64,000 bases of DNA from Channa striata. Its lineage: Eukaryota > Chordata > Actinopteri > Anabantiformes > Channidae. Position numbers and translations under genes: made by a program. The stretch is from NCBI GenBank assembly GCA_033026295.1, contig CM065173.1, forward strand, positions 2,170,001 through 2,234,000, in the 5' to 3' direction. This document shows, piece by piece, positions 25,001 through 37,000 of this stretch. The notes under the pieces are model-generated. The model did not search any database. It was not told where the DNA came from and saw only the letters and a list, made by a program, of their open reading frames with translations. How positions within the stretch are numbered: the first letter of the stretch is position 1; each line of letters starts with the position of its first letter.

Positions 25001-28000
25001 ATTTCAGAGTGCAATGAGACATAAATGTATAATTTTAAGAAAAAATGGGGTGTTGACCAGTAGTGAAGGTACAAAGGCAGAGGACTTATATTCTTCATTG
25101 TGAATAGAATCAGTATACAACATCACCAGTCTGAAACACCAGTCTAGTAGTTATACTCGCCTGTACTGTACTCATGAGTTAAAAACTTCAGCAAGTGTAA
25201 TAGTGTTATGTGGAGTAAATTTAAGATTATGCCCTACGTTATTTCACAAAGCTGCTGCTGATGAAGTTACTGTACTAATGAGCCACAGTATAGTTTTATT
25301 AACATTATTAAATAGTTTTACCTACTTCTGCATATGTGAACTTATCCAGACTTCCTGTGTGTCTGTTGTAGACTACCCATGGCGTTGGAAAACTCCGGTG
25401 TTGATGAATTCAGCGCTCATTAAATGGATCTATCTGCCCGACTTCTACACTCTGCCTAATTCCAGAAATCTCATAGGTTAGTTTGTGTGTACGGTACTGA
25501 TCCTTGTCTGCCTGGTTCAACTGAGGCAAGCCACTTACTCTATGGTATACAGTGCTGCAAATTCAAAATGTGGCACTGCACAATACTGATTGATCATTTA
25601 CATGTTATCGTTGCTGCTGCTGCTGCTGCTGCTGCTACAGAGTTGTGTTGTGATGCTGTCCACAGCGGACTTTGTGCTGCTGATGTGCGCCTCCCAGCAG
25701 TGGAAAGTGTTTGAGTGCGAGCACTCGGAGGAGTGGATGGTTCTTGCAGGAGAGAACACAGACAACCCTGACCCAATGGAGGAGCGACTGTTTAACCCTG
25801 CGCCCAACTTCATCAACTCCAGGTAACAGAACTGTTACCACCCAACCTGCTATTAGAATCGTCTCCTGTGAGATTTAGTTCCTGTACTTCAGACAAACAG
25901 ATCAATTATGCGCAGAAACAATTTAAAGATCTTTATTTCACAGTAATATAATGAACTCAGTGAATATAACAAACAGTAAATGTCACTGCAAAGTTAATTC
26001 ATACTACAACTACACAACCACCTATGTAGCAAAATGTGATAGACTGTTTGCAGAGGTGGCAGAAGTAACAAAAAGATAAAAGATGTTGTATATATTAGGA
26101 AAAGTTAGATCAATAAGGTTTTAACGTGTTTAAATTAGTATAAATAAACAGTGTATAATGATTTTTTTACGATGGTAAATGTTAAAAACTATGCTCTAAA
26201 CTGTGTGGTAACAGGCTGTATTAATGATGACATACATATCGTTTGCTCACTTCTCACAGTAAAAGCTGCTTTGTTGATCAAATCTCGAACGTTCAGTCTT
26301 AAAGTGCCTCCCTCACTGTCCTCACCCAGGACTTACCTGGACATGGCTAAAGCTTTGGTGTTTCGTCACTTCTTCTGGTTTGTACTGTCAGTGGTCTTCA
26401 TCACCGGGGCTACCAGGATCTCTGTGTTTGGACTTGGCTACCTCCTTGCCTGCTTTTTTTTTCTGCTGTTTGGGACCAAGTTATTGGTCAAACCATCCAG
26501 GACCCGCCTCGCCCTGTGGGACTGTCTCATCATCTATAATGTGGCAGTCATTATTTCAAAAAATATGTTATCAGTAAGTAAAAAGCTCATAATTTATTGC
26601 CGGAAGATTGAAGGTTTTAGGGTTTTAGGGCTTTAGGGCTGTAGGTTGCTTTGACTTTTGTCTTAGTTGGTTGGTAATGCAACCTAACTTAAAGGCCACA
26701 AGTTGAATAATTAAAAAAGTGAATCAAAATCACGATTACATAAAATAAGCATTTTCCACAAAAGGTTCCTTTTGTCAGGGGAGGGTGTCTTTAAATGAAT
26801 AGTCCTGGAGTTGCCTCAGGCTTCCAGTAGAATTTTCTGTTAGAACTTAAACCTTACTGTGGCTGATGGTATCATGGGGAACTGTCTTCTTTTTTTAAGG
26901 GATGCTTTTATTAAGGGGGTTTCTATAATTTACACATACAATATACAGGGACTGTTTGCAACTGTAAAAGCACTGACCTCACCTGGAAATAATGAAGGTA
27001 CGTGTGTGTGTGTGTGTGTGTGTTTCAGATTCTGGCATGTGTGTTTGTGTTTGAGATGCAAAAGGGCTTCTGTTGGGTTATTCAACTCTTCAGTCTGGTT
27101 TGCACAGTAAAAGGATACTATGATCGTAAGTGCTTTTCATAATAGATACATTACACACAATTATTAATATCGATTACAATATTATCATTATAATAAATAC
27201 AAATATAATAATAATTGTTGCATCGTTTTATATATTGTAATGTTTGTATTAAAAACAAGGTATTTGATACAAAACTGTTTCTGTCAAGTGTGGAACTTGA
27301 TCCTTTAGTATTTGGGAGCTCTGCATGTTAACCATGAAACAACAGTATTACATTTATTGGACAGAACCCGTGACAGACAGAATGTCTTTTTTTTTTTTTT
27401 CCCTTCCAGCAAAAGCAGTGAGTGACCAGACATGCAGCCTCCCAGTGGAAGAGGCTGGAATCATCTGGGACGGCATCTGTTTATTCTGCCTGTTGCTACA
27501 GAGGAGAATCTTTCTCAGCTTCTACTTCCTACATGTGACAACAGAGCTGCAGGCGTCTGCCAAACAGGCCTCAAGGTACAACGCAATGTGCATGTGGATT
27601 TCACGCAGCTGCTACAATGCAGGAGGGCTGCAGATCATCAGGGACATTCAACGACCTGAAATGAAACTGCTGTGCTCCTGATAAATGCAGTGACGAGTGT
27701 TTCTCCTTCCAGGGGCTTTGAGCTTTTCAGAGCCAGTATTGTGAAGAACATCAAGTCTCACCAACAAACTGAAAAGAAGTCTTTGTCGCAGCTCAAGAGA
27801 TCGTAAGTATTCACAGTAATCGGTTTTATGTGCACCTGATGAGCCGGTTAGTCCACTGCTAACTGTCCAGTTAGTAATGTTAGTTAGTTATGCGTCAGTC
27901 AGCAACAGTTTTAGTAGCACCAGCCCACTCTCCCGTTACAGTAACTTCTTGACCTGCCTAGTTTGATGTAAAGCTTAACATAATGTAAATGTGACTCATA

Positions 28001-31000
28001 ACTATAAAATGATACCACTGATGCAAAATACCCCCCCTGTAATATGGATCTGGCACATGATCTAAATGAGAGACATAGTTCTGCATTGGCTCATTAGGTA
28101 TCATGGACAGTTGAAGTACCTTGACTGTCTTCTCATCTTCCTTGTCCCATTCTCTTTTCTTTAAGGATGCAGAGAATTCGTTCCAGACAGCAGAAGTACA
28201 GAGATGGACACAAAAGTGAAGATTCCACTGATAGTCAAATGATTGGTAGGACTTATGGGTTTATTTGCTGAGGAATATTTGGCAAACTATTTCTCCACTG
28301 CCTCTAGCACTAACGGGAACAAAGTAGAAAATAAGTCATAAAACAAGATTTTCTGTTACTATAAATCTGTGAGTCGTGCTTCTAAAGTAACACAGAGGTG
28401 GAGAAGAAATTGGATAACTTATCTGTTCCATGATCTGGAATAACTTGGAGTTTGGAATCACTAATTCCCGTTAACCGGGTTTCTCAAGTGCATGTAAAGC
28501 CTGATTCTTAAGTATCACAGAAAGCGGGTTTCTTCAAGTGACTGAGTTACTTGCATATGATTTTTTCTATTGTTTTTCCATCCAGACCCAGAGAAAGAGC
28601 CCAGGAAGAAAATGTGGTACCAGCCCTGGTTGGACCATGCTTCAGGTACACCAACACTCTGTTTTAAGGCTCGTCATTAAAAAAACACACTGGGAGAGTG
28701 AAATGTAACCTAAGATTATCTCTGTATAGTGAGTTTTTCCTGGAATGTTTTTTCCACTCACAGTGCTCCACTCTGGAGAGTACTACCTGTTTGAATCAGA
28801 CAGTGAGGATGAAGAGGAGCTGCACTGTGAAGATCAGAAGCCTCAGAAACAAACTGCCTGTCAGGTCAGTCAACAGCTTCGCTGAAGAATGCGCTGTATG
28901 TGCGGAAAAGCCCATTTCCAGTACAGTTAAGACCCTATTCAACATTTAAATAAAACAGAATGCAGTGAATATTAAATAACTGCATTAAATTATTATATAA
29001 TTATATATAATATATATAATATATATAAAGAAAATGGATGGATATTTTTTTCCTCATTTTTTCTCGGTCAAATTTTGATATATTCATTTTGTGCCATTCA
29101 CAATCTAAACCATTTATTAAATAATTTGTGAAGGATTGTATTCTTTTTTATTTACATTTCACAAAGCAGTCTTGGATTCACTGTACTTACTGTTTGTACT
29201 GCTTGCCCAGAGGAGCGGGTCTATGCTGCATTGTACAGATGTACAACAGTTTCCACAAAATATGACGTGAAACTAATTACTCCTTTTGCATCTTGGATAT
29301 ACGTTTAATTGTTATAACAAAATATGAAACCGCTACCACATGCTGTTCTCGTTCATCTCTCACAGCTGGCATACCAGGCATGGGTAACCAGTGTGAAATC
29401 AGCTCTGAGAGAACGTCAGAAACGCCAGAGGCAGCTGCGGAAGATTGCAAGTAAACAGAAAGACAAACAAGACCGTGTGGATTCCCAGCAGGCTGCCTCC
29501 TCCATGACAGGTACTGTGTTCTTACATCCTCTTGTACAGTCAGGGATGACAGAGCACCGGCTGTGGTTGCTTTCAGGAACTGACAATACAAAAATGAAGC
29601 GGCAATTTAATTACAAATGTTACTGAAATTCCTTTTTGCTCACATAGTGAACGCGATGGTTTTTGCTCATTTTGGGGGACACTGTGTTTGTATGGACTTC
29701 AGTAACCAGGTTACAGTTTTTATCAATTCAATTATTTATGAATCTTGATTTGGAAAAACAGAATTACCTGCCATAGGGCAACAAACATGCATACTTTATA
29801 TGATAATCAAAATGAGTACTCTAGAGCAACTGAAAATTCTGGAAATAGGTACGTGTACAAATTCCGTGAGAACTGAAATATTGCGGGATCCTCTGGCAAA
29901 AAAAATATGCCAACAACTGTCACCTTCAATTTGAGAAGAGGATATTGGACATCGCCAGGTGGTTTCAGACGTACTCATCTCCTTTTGCATCCCAAGGTGG
30001 CCGGCTAAGGCTCAGTTTGATTTGCACTGCTGACTGGATCCCCGAAGCCCAAGCTACTTGGCCTAAAAGAACCTTTCGCCCCTCTCCAACCAGACCAGTA
30101 ACCAAGCCCTAAACCCCAGTTAGCCAGCTGTGCCCTGTTTCCTGGCCACCTCCATTCAGTGCCACCCCTACTTCCTGCAATGCGCGGCCTCGAATCTCTG
30201 CTCATATGTTCCAGCCAAACGGACAAGCACTTATGTTGGACGTAGCAGTACCACACCTGAGCACACAGTGTGCTTTTTTTTGCGTCATCTCCCACCCCCT
30301 GCTTGAACTGCCCAAAAACCAGCCCTTGCCTGATTGTATTCTCTTCACAAGAGTGAACGCTTCTCACGAGGACCTTCTCTCGATGTTTGCTGCATGTCTA
30401 AAAAAAGGAAACTCTAGATCAGCGGCATTCAACTAAAATTTAAAGAGGTCCGGCTACATAAATTTTTTGGAAGCAAGGGTCCACAAGATTATAATGTCTA
30501 ACTATTTACTGCAATATATTATTGAGTAGCCTGCATGTAAACAATTATAATTAACAATACAATTCAAAAACATTTTGACAAATTTATTGTAATATCGAAC
30601 TGAGCATATATTTACAATGCTATCTGATTTATAAAATAAAGGCAGGGCTGCTTTTCAGAATAAAGAATAAAAATGTTCAAATAAAGTGTTCCAGAGCTCA
30701 TGTCTGAAAGGAGCTTATGAAACCTAATTCAGCTTTCATCCCCAAAGTAACCAGTGGATATTCACCAGTGCTCGTGGCTGCTTTTCAGAACAGAAGTGGT
30801 TGAAAATGATTTGTCCAGTTTGCTCGTTGCAAATCTGTGTGGACAGGACTAGCGCTTTCTGAAAGACGGACGAGGGATTTGTTTCCTGGTCAAAGTCACG
30901 CTGAGGCAGGCCTTTTTAAAAAAAAACATTTGTGAGACCAACTGGCACAGACTGCGTGCGTCTTAAGACAAAAAAGTGTCCAACATTTTTTTCAGCCTGA

Positions 31001-34000
31001 GACAGACTGGCACCCGGCCGAGCCACCCAGGTCGAACAAGTCGTCATTACTAAATAACATTCATAATGAACATTTATTAGAGTCGTTGGGTGCATTTAGA
31101 GGGAGAAATATAACGTTTCATTTTTTTTTTTTAAACGGATGTTACACAACAGAGCAGGAATTCCATTTCATGTGCTATGTGTTTGTGTGCGCGTGTGAGT
31201 GTAGGTGATGACGTCTTTGAGGACCCTGTTGTTGAAGAGGAGGCTGAAAAACCAGAGGAGCAAGAGTCTGGTAGGTTCGCAGTGTGTTTACCGTGCTTAA
31301 GCAACTGGGTTACCGCCTGGTTTCTCGAGAAACCGAGCTGATTTCCGAATTGTACCAGCTTTTGTAATGTTGTGGCTTCTTTTTTCCCCCAATTTGGGCA
31401 GTGAACAAATGCAATCTCACTCTCTTTATTTCGTCACTCTTTTTATCTCTTTTACTCATTTGATTGCATTGTCACTCAAGCGTGACACAGATCGATGCAA
31501 AGAAAGTTCACGGTGCATCAGGGTTTAGCCTGTCTTGATTACTATCTGTGGTATGTCTATACAAATTGCAGAGCCCTTATTAATCAGAATGTGGGTATGT
31601 GTGCCTTTGTCCCTGTTTCATATGTTTATTTGTGATTGCATTTGACTGAAGTGCACTAAATACTGCAATATGCAGAGAATGACATTGAATTTCGCTTGAA
31701 TGTTTAATCGCCCTTTTTGTTAGACACTAAGCAATTTCGAATGCAAACCTAAAACATAATTTGCTAGTAAGAACTATTACAATTGTCAGAAAATTCTGAT
31801 ACCAGACTGCTCTTTTTGAGCGCAACACTTTTTTCCAGCTATAAAAAAGTAAACAGTCTTTGTCTCTGTGTTGCAGGTCATGGTGAGATGATTCAGAGGA
31901 TTTTGGATATCCTGCGCTTCTTATTGGCCATCTTTCTGGCCATGGTGGATGGACTGACTCAGTGGCTCAACATGCTCACCAAACAGTACAGAGAGACGTC
32001 GGCCGTGCTGTGTAATGAGCGCTACTCCATCATACACAATATACAGCAGGTACACGCACAAGCCACTAAAACACAACGACAAATGCACACGCACTCTCTA
32101 ACTAATGTCTGTCTCCCGCTGATTGGCAGCGGCACACACCGTCAGATGACCAGCTGTCTCAGGACAGTGAGAATCCCACACTGGAGACCTGTTTGTATGA
32201 GACGGACGGAGACAACTCCACCAGATACAGGTTAGTGTGCCACTTTACCGACCAAATGGAAATGAAAACGTACCTGTCTGTGAATGTGATCCTGCACCTT
32301 CACAGCATAACTTGTTCTGATGAATCCACTTTTCATCCTCATTTTTTATGATAATGTTGTATCATTATCTCAGCTGCCTTGAGGCGGACAATAGGGGCGT
32401 CACAGGCTGCTCTACGCCCAGGCCAAGATTCAAAGGCAGTGGGAATCTCTTGAGTACGGAACAGCCATCCAGCAGCATGGAGCTGGCACCAGGGTCGTCC
32501 CAACAACACAGACACTCCAGGACAGCTAGCGAGCTGCTTGGAGAAAGGTGAAACCAGTGGATGCACCTATAGCACTATATTTATGAATGGAATGTGTTGT
32601 AAGACAGTTTATCGACATCCAGTCCCCAAACTGCAAGACTCTTGTCATTGGTTCTAATAGTTCTTAAAAGGCTGGTGATGACTGGTTGTGACTTTTACCG
32701 CTCTATCTGCAGGCAGTTTTTCATCGAGGAGCTGGAACAGAGCAAGGAGTTCTATGATAACCAGAACCGCCTGCTGAAGCTGCTGTTTGCCATGTACAAC
32801 CTGCTGGCAGCCAACTCCGAGCTAGTCTGCTACTTTATTATAGTGTTAAACAATGTGGTCAGTGCCTCTGTCATATCACTGGTGCTGCCCATACTGGTGT
32901 TCCTTTGGGCTATGTTAGCCGTTCCAAGACCGACCAAGAAATTTTGGATGACTGCTATCGTCTACACAGAGGTATTACACAACTCGTAGATGCATTGAAG
33001 TGTGAATAAAAGAACATGACAAAATTCGACAATTCGGTAGAGTCTTTTTCCATTTCTGTCCTTCCCTTACTCCACCCTTTTCCCACACACAATGTTAGGT
33101 GTATAAAATACTATACTGTGTTTTTATAATGAGAGTAGGAAGCATGTTTCTCACATACACTATGCGATATATCTCAGGTATTTGGAGAATTCTACCCACT
33201 GTAATCAAATTACAGAAAAACAGTAATGAATCCAAAAGAACTACAATATTTAGGCCACAACAAGCTTCCATATTGATGTTCTGTGTTTTCTTCTCTTTTC
33301 CGTTCTCATTGGTGCTGCATCTTTGCAGGTGATGGTGGTGGTGAAATACCTTTTCCAGTTTGGATTCTTTCCCTGGAACAGTGTTTATGAGATGACTCTA
33401 AATGAAGACAAGCCTTTCTTCCTACCTCGGATCCTGGGCGTGGAGAAGACAGACAACTACATCAGATACGATCTTCTCCAACTGCTAGCTCTGTTCTTCC
33501 ATCGATCCCTGCTCATGGTCAGTCTGTGTTCACAGTGTAACTTCACAACCAGCAAGCAAGGATGAGTTAGCTCGCACAAAGAGAAGGCAACAATATAGGC
33601 ATGGTAGAAGTAGTGCTAACAATACATCATCAGTAGGGGAAAATGAACCTGTGTCATGATAGTTCAAAACCCAGCTCACTTTCCATATTAGTGAGTAAAG
33701 TATCCAATGCTTGGTGAATTCTGCCTTAAAACCCCATCTGCTGTTCGATATAATGCTATGGCATAAGATGTACCCCTCTTCATATGCTTACTGTAGCAGA
33801 GCATGCGTGAAGGTATAACACAAAAGTGGCCATTAAGGAAAATTTAAATGTTGGTTATGTAGTTTTAATTTTTTCGCTATTATAATTATTACATGAAGAA
33901 ACTGCTGAGACTGTTTATTAATGCCCCACTGTCAATACACAGCATTGCATCTTGGGCACGGGATTGCATAGCAGACGGTCAAAATCAGTGCAGGCTACGA

Positions 34001-37000
34001 AAGTGTGCCATTCTGCATAGGATTACACATTTACACATTAACAAGTATATCTTGACCCTAAATCCTATAAAAGCAACAGCCCAGACCCTTCCCAGATCAC
34101 TGCATAGCAAGTAATGCATTTCACTTTAGCCAACACAATATCCTTTGCATAACTGGTAAATGTCTGCACTTCAGTACCGAAAGGTCTTTACACCAATCAC
34201 CCATTCGCACTCACACACCGATAGGGGAACTTCTATGCAGCTGGCCTGCCATCACCGCAAGCTACTTCCTCTACTCTACCTGAACTATTATAATTTTTAA
34301 AAATATTTTTGCTTTCCCACTTGTGTGTAGCGTTACGGCCTGTGGGACAATGAGATGCCCCTGGAAGAGCAAAGCCCATCATCAGAAGCTTGTGAGGACC
34401 AAGGAAAAACTAGAGAAGGAGATGATGGTGAAAGGAAGAAGGACAGGGATGGAGACCAGTATGAGGGCAGAGTTAGTTCCGCATCCACCCTAGACAATCT
34501 GGAAATTACTGAACTCGAAAAGGTCAGTGCAAACAGTTTGCTCTTACTGGGGCTGTGCAATATAATGATTCATATTGTATCAGGATCGAAAAACATCTAT
34601 AGTTTCACGTTATGCTCTATAGTTTATTTTGTTATCACAAATCACTCAACTGTCCTAACTCTCGATGTACTATGCTACATGTCATCGCTTTTCATAATAA
34701 TCCAAATCAGCAGAACTTCTCTAGTACTTCTCTAGATTATTAAATCCCTAGTTGATCTCTGTAGGATAATGATGCACTGAGCTTCAGCTCCACTGCTGCT
34801 ATAACAACACTGCCTGGAGCTGATCCAGCAGCCGCGGGGTCAAAAGATGGACATGAAGCACTGTCTGGCCTGGACGCTTTGGATCCCACGAGCAAACTAA
34901 GGGAGGATCAAATTGAAGCAGAGGGTACGCAAGTGATAGAAGACATCTTGAAAAAAGGGAGCAGCATCCGCTTCCGCAGGAAAGCTAAACAACCCAAACA
35001 ACATAGCAAAGGTTTGTTCGCTGTTTTTAGTATTTTCAGTCCCTAATGCCGTGGCAAATCTTGCCATTAATTGAGGTTTTTGGACTCCACAGATTTTTTT
35101 TTGCACTTTTTAAAATGATAATACAGACAAAGCACGTGTGAGGAAAAAGAAAAGTTTAAGGGTTTAAAATACATTCACTTTATTTAATTTTTTATATTCT
35201 CCTTGAATACTTCTCCAGAGGAGCCTACAGCTGAGACTGCAGATGCAAGTAAAGAAGCAGCAAAGAAGAAGAACAAGGGCTCGAGGAGAGAGGCAGCCAG
35301 TCAGAGACTGCTGGCTGCGGGATATAAAGTAAAACATGTCTTCGTCTCTAGGTGAGTAGGACCTGATGTTTCACCGTGTGCAGAAGTCCTCCCAGTGACA
35401 TTTTAAGAACATTATTCAACAGAAATACATGGTGATGACAAAGTATTTGATAATAGATAATAGTTTTACACAATAAAGATATATATTTATAATTCTTTTT
35501 TTATTAATGCAGGGCCTTTTTTTGTTGTTTTCCTCTGTAGTATTCAGAGTGTCTACAGACCAGTTCAGGGCTTCTTTGGGGATGTTCTCCATGCTGAATA
35601 CCGGGCTGCCACCGATGTCTACGCACTCATGTTCTTGACTGATGTCATCGACTTCATCATAATTGTCTTTGGATTTTGGGCTTTTGGGGTGAGACATGGA
35701 TGACAGGATAGGTGTAATTATTTTCAATATTAAGATACTATAAGATAAGATCAACTTTATTGTCTGTCCCAAATGGTAAAATAAATTCCTCTTTGACAAG
35801 GCTCCACAATTCACAGGTACTCCATACAATATGAAATACAATTAACACAGTTAGTTTAAACAACAAATACATCTAAGACACTTTTGCTTTTAGCCTTGGG
35901 TTTTATCATGTCAGACTGCATTTCTTGTTAAACCATTCATTCGCTAAAAACCAAAAGAGAAAATAAAGCTATTTAAAGAAAGAGAATGAGAAGGCATCGC
36001 ATAACCATGGGACATAGTAAATACAACAATCTGGAATTTCCTGCAAAAACAGAAACCCATAGATTACTGAGCAATATTTACAGAAAAGTTTAGCAAAGGA
36101 AAACAACTGCTGATTATTGAAGCACTTTGAAACCTGTGAAATCTGTGAAAAGCTCCAAAATTAGCAACAACCTCCACAGAGTATTATAATCCACTGTTTG
36201 AGGAGAAATGATAAAATGTTAACACACCATCGGCACTAAGAATCACACACCCAAGTCCAAAAAAGAGCAACATAAGTTCTGAAACAATGGCTCACAATCC
36301 AAACTAAGCACGCTCATCTGTGAATTATGATGGAGCTTGTGTCGGGTCTTGTGCTGCATTGCTGCTCCTGGAACAGACTCACTGACCTTTATCGAAGATA
36401 TAGGTCACGGTGAAATCAGCAGAATGAATTCAGAGGTGGATCGCAACATTATGACAGCAAATTTACAAAGAAACGCATCAGGCAGACAATTATCCAAACA
36501 AACTGTCAATATAACAGAGTTGCTCCTCAGAGGGAAAAAAAGGAAGGGTTTACCCAGACCATGTCAGTCACCATTTAACTTATTTGAAGGTGCATATTAC
36601 CTTCAGAAAGGAGATGAAAGGTCGGCCCCAAACAGCAACTGTAGGCAGCTGCAGTAAATGCCTGAAAAAGCATATTACAAGAAGAAACCAACAATTCGGT
36701 GATGTCATTGAGGTGCAGGCTTGACGCTGTTACATTTACATTTAGTCATTTGTCAATTATTGGAAATAAGTGATTTGCAACTGAATATTAGGTCACTAGC
36801 TCTTTACTTAGAAATGTGGGTCATCTGATACCAGTGGTACTATTATTGTTTGCAATGTCGTTAGTGTGAAGAAAAAAAAATTGGCTTTTTAAGGGCACTG
36901 TGCATTTACCTTTACGAGCCACATAGAATTTTGAGTGCGTAACATAAAAATACTACATATTATGTACTAAACAATTAATGGTGAAACTCCTTCACGACTT

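Noticed and set aside
26612..26645. TTTTAGGGTTTTAGGGCTTTAGGG, resembling an interstitial telomere repeat
   Set aside because: The unit is eight bases (TTTTAGGG), not the vertebrate TTAGGG hexamer, and there are only about four degenerate units. A chance T/G-rich duplication is more likely.
34924..34929. Internal GTACGC as the donor of piezo1 exon w38
   Set aside because: Reading through retains frame for another 87 bases and includes the basic IRFRRKAK patch matched in mammalian PIEZO1; the donor at 35012 fits the phase of w39.
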